Shown here piece by piece: positions 23,657 through 34,299 of a stretch of DNA of 64,000 nucleotides. Below the pieces are notes generated by a model that saw nothing but the letters and a program-made list of their open reading frames with translations, was not told where the DNA came from and did no database searches. The stretch covers positions 459,575,506-459,639,505 of the forward strand of contig NC_085140.1 of assembly GCF_024139115.2 (NCBI RefSeq), in the 5' to 3' direction. The translations under genes and the position numbers were made by a program. The stretch's first letter is position 1. Each line of letters starts with the position of its first letter. This DNA is from Armigeres subalbatus (lineage: Eukaryota > Arthropoda > Insecta > Diptera > Culicidae).

Positions 23657-23999
23657 CAGGGATGCCAGATGATATTTTCATATGTCTTCACAGTCGTTTA
23701 AAAATGTCTTCAAATATCTTCAATATTAAAATAATGATTATCAGCGAGAAATTTCAAAATCTAATAGGTTTGTAAATTCTTGTTTTACTGATGTGGAATA
23801 ATGTTTATTTTTTAACATACAAATTGTTAGAATTCAAGAGAATATTCTTTAAAATTCTTTAATTTTTTTATAACGAGTTTCCCTGGATTTTGTACTGAGT
23901 CGGATTTTTAACTGAATTTTCACGTGAAATTCTTCCAAATTTCTTTTTAAAGAATATCCTGTTGGGATTCAAAATTTACTGTGAAATACTTGAAGAAAC

Positions 24000-24860
24000 A
24001 TCCAGAGAATTTTCTGAAGGAACTAGAAAATTCTAGATCAAATTCCGGATAAATTTCTGATGGAGCTTCTTATAACTTATACTAATTTCTTTTGGATGGA
24101 GCTTCTAATTACTTCTGGAAGTCTCCTGAAGAAATTTCCCGAGGAATTCCTGTTGGAACATCCAAAGGATTTACTGAAGAAACTTCCGGAAAAAGTTCAG
24201 AAGGAACTTCCGGAGGAATTCTTGGAGGAACTTAAGAAGGAATTCCTGTAGAAACTTCAAGATGAATTCCGGAGGTTTTTTCTGGAGGAATACCTGTAGG
24301 ATTTTCCTGAAGAATTTCTGAAGGATATTCCTGAGGAATTGCAGAAGCAATTTCCGTTGAAATTTCTGAAGAAACTTCTGGAGAAATTCTTTGAGGTAGT
24401 TCTGGATGAATTCTTGGAGGAGCTTCTTGAGGTATTGCTGCATAAATTTCCCAAAGAAATCCTGGAGGAAATACCAGATAAATTTCATAGTATACTTCCG
24501 GAGGCATTCTTGGAGAGTCATTCGGCAACTTTCTTCCGGAGGGATCCCTTGTGGAGCTTCCGCTGCAATCCCGGGAAAACTTTCGGAAAGAATCCTGGAA
24601 GAACTACTGGAGGAATTCGTGAAGGAACTACCGAAGGAGTTCTGGAGGAATTTCTGGAGGATCTTCCAAATGAATTCCTGGAGGATTCTTCGGAAAACTC
24701 CTGAATTTTTCAGACAATTTCCTGGAGGGATTACAGAAAGAATATCAGGACGATTTTGAAGAAATTCTTAGAAGAATTCGCAGATAAAATACTGGAAGAA
24801 TGTCCAAAGATATTTCTAGAAGAATAATCAAAGGAATTCAAGGGAAAAAATAACGAAAGT
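24000..24860. repeat. Degenerate tandem repeat, strict 12-bp period
   Basis: Units resemble CTGGAGGAATTC. From about 24128 to 24490 some thirty consecutive 12-mers can be laid out with no indel although most differ in several bases. Long Leu/Glu/Phe/Lys-rich readings therefore stay open on both strands (24060-24251 and 24339-24704 plus; 24171-24521 and 24232-24528 minus). I treat these as by-products of the repeat, not genes. Confidence 0.85.
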
Positions 24861-25047
24861 GTGTAGCAACTTAGCAAGCTTCCTCTGAATTTCTTTTAGG
24901 GACATTTTTCTGTAGAAATTTACCTTGAAAATGATGAGAAATATCCATTTAACACCAGCATAATTTCAATTTCTTATCGACATTCGTAAGAATTTTTTAA
25001 TGAAAATTAATTGGAACAATTTTCTTGTGGAAATTAAAAGGGATTTA

Positions 25048-25258
25048 AAGCCTGTCCACGTTAAATTTCGGACACCCATCTTCCAATGCGATTTTTTAAA
25101 ATTTTCACAAACCGCAGAGAAGATCAATTTTCGCATAGCTGAATCTATCCGCTTTATGTGATACATTTAGCACGTTTTCATCTTCGTCCAAATTGATAAA
25201 ATGGCTGAAAAACATTTGGACATTATCTCAGTGTCCGAAATTTAACGTGGACAGGCTT
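25048..25258. mobile_element. 211-bp mariner-like MITE
   Basis: The first 28 bases, starting AAGCCTGTCCACGTTAAATT, are repeated as an exact inverted copy at the right end, with TA at 25046-25047 and 25259-25260. It lies inside the hAT-like element, so it is younger. Non-coding. Confidence 0.92.
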
Positions 25259-26029
25259 TATTGTGGGAGTTGTGGAAATCAAGATGAATTTCTTTCTTGG
25301 AGGATTTCCTTTATATCTTTTTTACGGAAATTATTAATTTTAAATTTTGTACTGAATTTCCAATTTCAATTCTCTTGAATGTAGACAAGAAATTCCTCAA
25401 AATTTTCATCGGAAATTCTATTAAAAATTCACAGAAAATTCAAAGAGTTTCCTGTCGTACATTTAGAGGAAAGTCACATGGAAATACCGAAAAGATCAAA
25501 TGAATTCGTAAGGAATTTAGAAAAAGATCAGGTTCTAGCTCAACGGTTGAATAGATTAAATCAAGTCATAGAAGAGTTCAATATAATTTTGCCGTAAATT
25601 AGATCGGTCATTGGGTTCCGATGTAATGATCAAAATACCTTTTTACATACACGCCATCGGGAATTTTTTAACCAGCGCTCAACTCCAAGTTAAGTTCGTA
25701 TGAGGTCTAAAATGCGTTGCATTTATCAGCCAGCTAGTGTGAATGTATTTTCATGTTTGAGATTCTCAGCCCCAGACAAAGACTATTATAACTTTTGTTT
25801 TTTTGTATTATTTACATTTAGAAGTCGCAGAATTTATATGTAAAAAATAAAATTGTAATTGCCACTCGCTGGCTTATTGATTGTCTTCAGGTGTCTTCAA
25901 ATAAGTAGATAAGTCTTGAAATATTTTGAAAAGTCTTCAAAATGTCTTCACGAAATAAATGTCTTCACAGAGATTCAAAAGTCTTCAAATTGAAGACATG
26001 TCTTCAAATCTGGCATCTCTGGCTGAGAC

Positions 26030-28571
26030 CTACAAGTTCATCACTGAATAGTGAATAGCCCTATAGATTTCTTAGAGTATTTGGGACCTTCGATAGCTCT
26101 GGAGCTACTGGAAATTCTTAAGATATTAACCTCAGCGAAGCATCTGAACTGAACTCCTACAACGAAAAGTTTATCAGAGAATCACAAAGTTAATATGTAA
26201 TCTTAAAATAAATAAAACCTCCTACTGTTGTTTCTTTTCAGTAGCATTCCTGTAGAAATTTCAGTATTGTTTTCACATCATCAATATTAGAAATAAATAA
26301 TTATAATTTTTTTTTTAATTGTTCATTGCTAATACTGATTTATTCATGAAAATTTTGTATTTTTTCGTTGAAATTTTGATTTCTTTATGGACAATTCTCG
26401 CTTAACTTTTTAAAAGGACCTAAGTAACATTTTTTTTTACAAGTGCTAATTTATTATTGTTGTGTGTATTATTGTTCTTTATTGGCAATTTCCTATTTTA
26501 TTATGGAAAATTTCTATTTTTTTCTCTACTAAAAAGATTTTTAATCCAGAGCTGGCTCTCTCAAAATTTCTAATTCTACATGGAAATTTTATTTTGATAT
26601 CGACTCGTGGAAGCCAATGATGCCATACTAAACATATTTTCTCGGTCACTCTGATGGTTCTTTCGAATAATTTCCCAAGGAACTTCAATTACATACCTCG
26701 AATATGCTTCAGTCAATGGTCCTTTCATAAGCGACTCATTGAGGAATGAATGTATTATAGACCAATTATTATTTTGAAGTTCGGATCATTCGATTTATCC
26801 AATTAACCAGCTTATGAATGATGTATGATATAATATCCCAGTAGGCCCATTGGTTTGATATGACTTCAATTATTATTTATACAAGCTACTACAGACTTTA
26901 TAGGTTACACAAAACGTCTTGGAAGTCGTAATGTTTGAAGTACTTGATCATTCAAGTCCGTGAAACCAGTGCTTCTAATGCCCTATAAAAACAGTTTGCA
27001 AACAAACCTCATAGTCATTGCGCAACTTGATGTTGACTCAAGATAATTTTGGGTACCTTGTTTCTTGGATCTCATGTTAATGGAAATTAGGATCATGTGC
27101 TTATTTCATCGGATAGGGTATATACCGAAGATGAGAACATTGCAAATGTCTTGATTGATCTGGTAGATTCGTGGGCTGAACTTGAGAGCATTTTGAAGTA
27201 CCTCGAGCATCTCGTATTCCTGAATATTAATCACTGGCTTAACGTTCAGGATGGCCCATCTTATCTGACCATGGTCAGTCAAATTTGAGCTCCCATATTT
27301 TTTCTGTAAAGCCAATATCTAGATGAACAATTTTTCTGATGAAAATGGTGGCCTAGCTCTCTTTTGTGATTTTATAGAAAATCTAAAACGCTGGGCATAT
27401 ATGACCCATCATTCCTGAAAGGGTTGAGATTTGTTTTGGAATTCAATTTCAATCGTTATTATAACACTATTTTTTAACCTAGATTGTTTTAGGAATTTGA
27501 GTGTTTTTTTTCTGGAACACTGCCACCTTTTTTTCATATCGCAGGAATCTCCTTAGTTCTAAGACCCTTTTATGAATTTAAAAATTTTATTTAGAATTTC
27601 ATGTTGATTTTTTAAATGCAAGCTCTCTATGTCATAACCTTTTTTATACGCACCACTAGAATTTTGTGCATTTAGAACATTTAGGTACATTATTAATTTT
27701 TTCGATCATTAATTATTCAATACCATAAAAACTAGGCTTCTTAAGCCTGCCTAAATTATTGCCTACATTTATTGCTTGGATTAATTTTAAATTCCAAGAT
27801 CTTCTTAATTTTCAAGAATAATTATTCTGGAGTAGCAAGGGAAACCCTTCGGAAAATCTTCAGAATTTCAACGTTATTTTTTTCCGAAATTCTGTGGAAG
27901 AGTTCCGAAAAATGTTCGATAGAAATTTTGAAGAACTAGAAGAATCCGTAGAAGGATCCGAAATGCATATTTACGATGAAAATTCCAATAAACATCAAAT
28001 TCCGAAGAATTTCCAGTATAAATTAGAAAAAAAAAACAGCTTACTTTTTTACAGAATCTCTAAAGATTTTTTTTCAAAATCCTGGGCAACTTTAATGAAT
28101 CTTCAAAGGAAATTCTTTTAAATTTCCAATGGGTTTTTTTTTCGTTTTGCAAAAGAAATTCTTAGAAATTTTCAGCAGTTTTATTTTTAATTTCCAAAAG
28201 AAATTATTCGGAATATGCCAAATTATTTCCGATGGAAATTCCTAAGATTTTCCAGTAGAAAATCGAAAAAAGTTCGTCTGAAACAGATTCGGAAGATCTT
28301 GTCGAAGAAATTCATTAGAATGTTTTTCCACCGAAAATGATATGTATTTCCCACGGGACTGTTTTTAATTTTCAGACAGAATTCACATGGATTTTTTTTC
28401 GGAGTTTTAAGGAAAATTTTTCGGAATTTACACTGGAGATGTTTTGTTTTTTTTTTCATTATCAATTTGTAGCAAAATTTCCAAGCAAAATTTTTCAGAG
28501 AAAATTGTTCAAAAAAAATTCTGAATCAGGATTGTATGAAGTAATGTCAAAGTTTTTACAGCAAATTTATT
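26030..28571. other. Gene-free, AT-rich; partly decayed 12-bp-type repeat
   Basis: 27830-28560 is full of GAAATTCC/GGAATTTCC-like words, similar to the tract at 24000-24860 but more decayed. The rest shows no structure I can name. ORFs here are low complexity. Confidence 0.5.
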
Positions 28572-28573
28572 TA

Positions 28574-28789
28574 GGGGAACGGTTCGCCACTTCATCTCAT
28601 AGCTCCTATTTCCATCCCATCAAAAACAACGCAATGGAAAGGAATTTGGTTTGTTTATTATTTTTGTGATTTTTTTCAGCGGTGAGCACGCATGTTGACA
28701 AAAAGAAGCGACGAATTTGGTGCCGTATTTCTTTGTTTAGCGATGAGATGGATATATGTACAGTGAGATGGAGATCGGAACACTTCCCC
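28574..28789 (+). mobile_element. 216-bp MITE, GGGGAACGGTTCG family, copy 2
   Basis: Same length and landmarks as the copy at 9994, with TA at 28572-28573 and 28790-28791. Confidence 0.92.
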
Positions 28790-29056
28790 TACTTGATTTT
28801 TCCTCCCTGGGCTTTGGATTATAATTCTTCACAAATATTGATATATTTTAGGAGAACTGTAATCTGTGCTGGTAGGAGTCTACGAACTGGGGGTTGGAAT
28901 CTATTTGAATACACATGAAGAAAGTGATATAGATTTTGGGAATTGAATTGTAAGTTCGTATACTACTATTCGGTTTCCTCAATGACCGACAGGGTGCGTG
29001 CTACATGTCGCGGATATAAGCTAAGGGAGGTGTGGTACAATTCGACTGAATTTATA

Positions 29057-29348
29057 GACCAATGCAAGATCTTGACTTAACCTCAATTATTTGACAGTTC
29101 ACAGAGCTTGTTTACAGGGTGTTAGAATTAAAATCGATCAGCTGGAAATGAAAATCCGTAATTTTTGTTCAAAATCGTTTTGATCCGAATATTCTAGTGA
29201 TATGCTTTGATTCCTACCATAAATCCACTACAGCAGACATCAATATTCTTAATTAATCGCAAAACAGTTTTTCCGGAAGCTGCTCCAGAAACTAAGTCCT
29301 TGTAAACAAGCTCTGTGAACTGTCAACCTACGTCATCATGCACTGGTC
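29057..29348. mobile_element. MITE, GACCAATGCA family, copy 2
   Basis: Ends GACCAATGCA and, inward from the right, GACCAGTGCA with TA flanks at 29055-29056 and 29349-29350. Longer than copy 1 (292 against 275 bp) by internal indels. Confidence 0.88.
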
Positions 29349-29350
29349 TA

Positions 29351-31699
29351 TTGAATAAAGAGCCTTTTAATAGTCAGTCAATTGTGCTTAGCCTCCTATT
29401 GTGTTGTAACTGAATAATGTCAAAATAGGTAATCGATACAGACACCTCCTTTCACAACAATCTATAATTCATTTGAATGTATTCAACATTGGCTCCGTAG
29501 CTTAATGTCCTATGCGACATAGTTTTGAAGATACTATTTAGCTGATCCAAGTCTAGCATCCTGTACTAGAGAGTTACTTTAGACTTATCATAATTTTATC
29601 GTAGTCAACGTTTATGTTAAAAATAAGTTATAAAATAAAGTGCTCATTATTTCCTGCTAGATCAGTTACAAGACAACGTGGACCACATTGAGGAAAAATT
29701 ATTCAATAAATCGATATTATCGTCGAAAGGCCCAGCTATGCTGTAACCAAATTAATCACTTATTATATAAATCTCTAACTGAAATTAGAAAAAACAAGCT
29801 ACTTAATTAAATCCGACTGATATTAAATATAACACTACACTAATTTGAGAATCCCATTTAAAAGAACCTCATAAATAATAAAATGACATTTACTAATATC
29901 CATTCTTTTCATTATTTTCCTCACTATCTAACCCGATCTCAACTATAATAAATTATGATGGAGCTTCGAAATTAAGAAGACTCCGAGCCAACACCAAATG
30001 CAGCATGATCCTACTAATATCGTCAGGAATCGGAAGAATCTGAAATCTGGTAAACACTTATTAAAGCTAATAAGTGGTAAGTAGATAGAAAGAATACATA
30101 CATGGTAAGTGCAAATAAATTATAAATTTATCATATTTTTATTCCATTGCGTAAATGTATATATCATATGTGTTTACTTTGTAAATGATAACCGTACTTT
30201 GCTTATATATATGCACATTTGTGAAAAACGTATATATGTTTCTGTGAGTGTGTGTGTATATTATATTAAAACAATAACCAATTGATTTAGGAAATAGGTG
30301 GAAAATTATGCTGAAGTGTTGTTTAGGATGGTTACTGAGAAGTGCAAAATATAGTTGATGTAAAAATTGATATAGCGGTGTTGGCAGTCATGGGTGAAGT
30401 GAATTAAGTGAATCGACTCATCATTAAACACACGACTGCAATTTATGTTCAACAAAATCGTGAGCAGTGACTTATATACTTATTAATACTATGTTTGCAC
30501 TACGGCCTGAATAACATGTTATTCAAATTATCGACAAAAGAAAGCTCATCGAGATAGCCGAATAACATGTTACAAGGCCCTAGTGTGAACATAGTATAAG
30601 TCGTGACGTGAATTTGGAAAGGTTGAACGGAATTATGAACAAAGATGGTGCCGACGATTTAGTAATTTGGTTTGACCATTTGGTGATTTTCGGTGACTCG
30701 TTTCTGAGGCTGGTTTCCTGCTTAAGGGAGTTAAGATAGTGGAGAAGTTGTGAATGTGAAGAAAGAACGATACGGTGATAGTGACCGCAATAATTTTCGG
30801 TGATCATGATGACTATGTTAACATTAACGTAATGATAGTAGGTGAATATGATACGTGATTTCATTGCTTATACTGGGTAAAGAATGATTCGTAGTGGCAG
30901 AAAAACTTATATACTTTTGTAAAGGTAAAGAAGAAGAAAAGAGTGATGTTGATATTAGTGATGGTAGTTTGACAATACTAAGTGCTTATAATGATGGGGG
31001 TGGGCTGTTATACAAATCCTTATTTTCATCAACACGGCCCATAACAGTGACCACATGAGCAACATCGCTCAGGAACGTCTGTGTGATGATGAAAAACGTG
31101 AGGCTCGTAGAAGCCAATATGGGCGGGGTACAGTGTAGATTAATAGCAAGGGACAGCTGCCATTGTAACTACCACAAAAAAAAATAAATAAAAAATTTAT
31201 TTACTTGATTTTTCCTGAATATCCACAAGAAATTCTTTTGAATTTTTTTTTTTAAGATTTTTTCTTGGATTTATTGTAAAAACATGAACATTTTTCAAAA
31301 TTGAAGCTGCAGTCCGCTGATGCAAAAGTGTCGGCGGCGTGATGCAAAAAAACATCCGCGGTGGATTTTTTTAAAAATATTTTTCCATTTTTTCTTTTCC
31401 AATTTTTTTTTTGTGGAAATTGAGACTGAATGGCAACCTGTTTTTTCGTTTATTTTTGTATGAATATAGGATCTTAGGCTAAGATGGTCAAATAATGCAG
31501 ATATGCATCGGCGTTGCGACCGACACTGCGTTATCGTTTTTTCTCGATGCACACCTACGTATTTTTAACGCTGAGTTGTAAAGACGCTACGTAGGCATCG
31601 GCCCTTAGATGCGCTTTGCGTTTAATGATTAAATCATCGAATTTTAATGATTTATATTTTTTACACCGCTATTGTTTTTCACCAAAAGTTTTTCGTGTA
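29351..31699. other. Gene-free AT-rich interval
   Basis: Apart from the 106-bp MITE at 30489 I see nothing nameable. A GT run lies at 30245-30258. No ORF carries a recognisable domain. Confidence 0.5.
30489..30594. mobile_element. 106-bp palindromic MITE
   Basis: CTATGTTTGCACTACGGCC at the left and its near reverse complement (GGCCCTAGTGTGAACATAG) at the right, flanked by TA. Both ends also share the inverted motif ATAACATGTTA. Confidence 0.8.
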
Positions 31700-31805
31700 A
31701 AAAAAACCACGTGGTTCGAGAGCAACACCCCCATGTGGCTTATCGTGGTCATTTTTCCAAACCCCCCTCCCCCCATATATGACCACGTGGTTTCTGGACG
31801 GCCCC

Positions 31806-32260
31806 TAAGACCGGTAGTTCTCTACGGACACGAGACCTGGACGATGCTCGTGGAGGACCAACGCTCCCTGGGAGTTTTTGAAAGGAAAGTGTTGCGTACC
31901 ATCTATGGTGGGGTGCAGATGGCGGACGGTACGTGGAGAAGGCGAATGAACCACGAGTTGCATCAGCTGTTGGGAGAACCATCCATCGTCCACACCGCGA
32001 AAATCGGAAGACTGCGGTGGGCCGGGCACGTAGCCAGAATGTCGGACAGTATTTCAATGAAAATGGTTCTCGACAACGATCCGACGGGCACAAGAAGACG
32101 AGGTGCGCAGCGGGCAAGGTGGATCGATTAGGTGGAAGATGACTTGCGGACCTTCCGTAGACTGCGTGGTTGGCGACGTGTAGCCATGGACCGAGCCGAG
32201 TGGAGAAGACTCTTATATACCGCACAGGCCACTTCGGCCTTAGTCTGAATAAACGAAAAT
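31806..32260 (+). pseudogene. RTE-clade LINE fragment, right part (3' end)
   Basis: Resumes the frame left at 16590: RPVVLYGHETWTMLVEDQRS, then LLGEPSIVHTAKIGRLRWAGHVARM and RRRGAQRARWID. An in-frame TAG follows RWID near 32129. The C-terminal tail then reads VEDDLRTFRRLRGWRRVAMD to about 32248. It is the end of the same 5'-truncated RTE copy as 16262-16590. Confidence 0.88.
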
Positions 32261-32423
32261 GAAATTGTATGGGAGCCCCCCTTTCCAAAGCGGGGAGAGT
32301 TCTCAAACCATCTCAAGCACCTTCCCCGGCCCCAAAAACCTCTGCATACACATTTTCTCGCCGATCGGTTCAGTAGTTTCGGAGTCCATAAGGTTCAGTC
32401 AGACTGAAATTAATTTTTATGAA

Positions 32424-32639
32424 GGGGAACTGTTCCGATCTCCATCTCACTGTACATATATCCATCTCATCGCTAAACAAAGATAAACGGCACCAAATTC
32501 GTCGCTTGTTTTTGACAACATACGTGCTCACCGCTGAAAAAAATCACAAAAATAATAAACAAACCAAATTTCTTTCCATTGCTTTGTTTTTGATGGGACG
32601 GAAATAGGGGCTATGAGATGAAGTGGCGAACCGTTCCTC
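32424..32639 (-). mobile_element. 216-bp MITE, GGGGAACGGTTCG family, copy 3 (reverse)
   Basis: Inverted copy beginning GGGGAACTGTTCCG and ending CGAACCGTTCCTC, same 216-bp length, followed by TA and preceded by AA where TA is expected. Confidence 0.9.
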
Positions 32640-32649
32640 TATATAGATT

Positions 32650-34299
32650 GTGAAGTCTGCAATGTGGTGGTGGCTGGCCTCATGATTACTTCCGGTCTTT
32701 TACTATACTTAGTATAGTAATAGTCAAGTATTCGTTGTACATATGACTAATATGGGGGGCAAGCGTGATGAAATGTTGTAGAATTCAAGAAGAAAACGAA
32801 TGTTAAGACCAAGTGCCACTGGATGACTCCAAACGGGCTAGTATAATGTGAGGTAGTCAGGGCTTAACTAAATTAGCTAATAGTATAACTTATTTTGCCA
32901 CGCACCAATTTCAGTATAATTTGTTTCTACGAATCAAATTCCTAGAAGTTAGGTTTTCACTTTTCAGCACTACTTAGCTCAAGAGAGGGTTTAAACTCTG
33001 CGTTACACTGCATTTTATTCCCCGATTCGGTGCGTTATCATGAGTGATCAGCACTCATGGAACACATTGTTTAACGCGAATGTCAGCCGGGTTCGATCAA
33101 AAGTGTAAGATTTTGTGTAATTAGTTTAATTATTTTTATTTTTTAGGCATCAAATGTTAGGAGCATGTTTTCAGCGTCACACAGCCCAGGAGAGGGTGTA
33201 AGCTCAGCGTTCTAATGGTATAGTGTAGGCCGTCCTCGATTGGGGTCCTGTGGGTCGCATGTAATGGCTGTGCTCGGGGCAGTTGTGTGTTGAAAGCGGT
33301 TTCGGGGCAGTTAGGATTGAGTTTTAATATAAACAGATGTAGGATTGAACAAAGTTATAACCTTCAGGGTTCATATTGTGGAGACTATTGACAGCCAAAG
33401 CGTTGAGGATAAGCTTTTAGTTAGGAACTGAATTAATTTATCCGATTTGGAATCCTAGATTGAATAGTAGGTATATATGGACAATAATAGAAACTATATA
33501 CAGTTATCGTTTTATTAAGTATTGACGATATGTTTTTATTTAAGTTAAACAGCAGATATGCATATAAGAATACATGTAAGAACTGTATTTTTGTGTTTGT
33601 AGCAAGATTAATTACTTATTAATGTTTTCCGGGCCGGCGAGTGAAAGCGGCCCAATTATTTTATCTACCTCTTTCCAGACGACCAATGATGAAGAATTTA
33701 CTTCAAGAAAATCTCATAGTTCCGGTATCAGCAGTGGTATTCATAACTAATACTACCTGCAACCACCGTCAATACAGGAAATCTGTGTTCACAACGTGAT
33801 TACTTCGAGGACAATCCCAACATCCTCTGTGAAATGCAGATAAGTATTGTGTTTATATTTTAATTGCACTGAGCTCGTTCTAATCTGATCGAATAATGAA
33901 TTGACTTGCCACATTATTAATCAATATCATTAGTAAATTTCAATATTCCCATAGATAAGAAAAGCATAAATAAGATGAGTGCATAAATTACTATTTTATG
34001 GCAACATATCACTACGAAACGGGACCCTTGAGTAAGATCTCGGTCCGGTTGTATCTAAGGAGATCTTAGTGCAGTGCACACCGGACGTGTTGCCCGGTAG
34101 GCGTATCGCTCAGCTGTATTTAAATCAACGCACATAGGCTGTGGTCAGAGGGTGCGTTGATAATACTAGATTATAAGATTGCAAGATATTTTGAAGTCAG
34201 CAATGCATTTTTCATTTTTAATAATGTGCGAAGAAGGCGTCACCAGCGCCCGATAGAATAATCCCTTTTTTTGCAATGTTGAATGGTATATCATTGTGA
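32650..34299. other. Gene-free interval with a weak 205-bp duplication
   Basis: TTTTCAGC, then AGCTCAAGAGAGGGTTTAAA at about 32960-33010 recurs in diverged form at about 33168-33215. No gene or element is recognised. Confidence 0.4.

Larger units (their letters stand above)
23657..26021. mobile_element. 2.37-kb non-autonomous hAT-like element with GTCTTCA subterminal repeats
   Basis: The ends are CAGGGATGCCAGAT and, reading inward, CAGAGATGCCAGAT. Flanks are GCTGAGAG at 23649-23656 and GCTGAGAC at 26022-26029, an 8-bp duplication with one mismatch. GTCTTCA occurs about seven times plus once inverted in the last 140 bp and twice near the left end, like transposase-binding subterminal repeats. 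The interior is a 12-bp-periodic tract and a nested MITE. No transposase is encoded. Confidence 0.85.
16591..31805. mobile_element. 15.2-kb unit bounded by terminal inverted repeats, TAA duplication, inside an RTE copy
   Basis: The left end GGGACCATCCAGAAACCACG and the right end, reading inward, GGGGCCGTCCAGAAACCACG continue to 27 matches over 29 bases. TAA lies at 16588-16590 and 31806-31808. The RTE reading frame is continuous across the two outer borders. Both ends also share ATGTGGCTTATCGTGGTCAT in direct orientation next to C-rich tracts (about 16645 and 31731), so each end looks like most of a short MITE. A TAA duplication fits PIF/Harbinger. No transposase is recognised inside. It is either one large TIR-bounded unit or a MITE pair expanded by nested insertions. 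Confidence 0.7.

Noticed and set aside
24171..24759. Overlapping ORFs of about 100-120 codons on both strands
   Set aside because: They arise from the stop-poor 12-bp repeat and mirror each other; not genes.
31749..32306. 185-codon minus-strand ORF
   Set aside because: Antisense shadow of the RTE reverse transcriptase tail on the plus strand.
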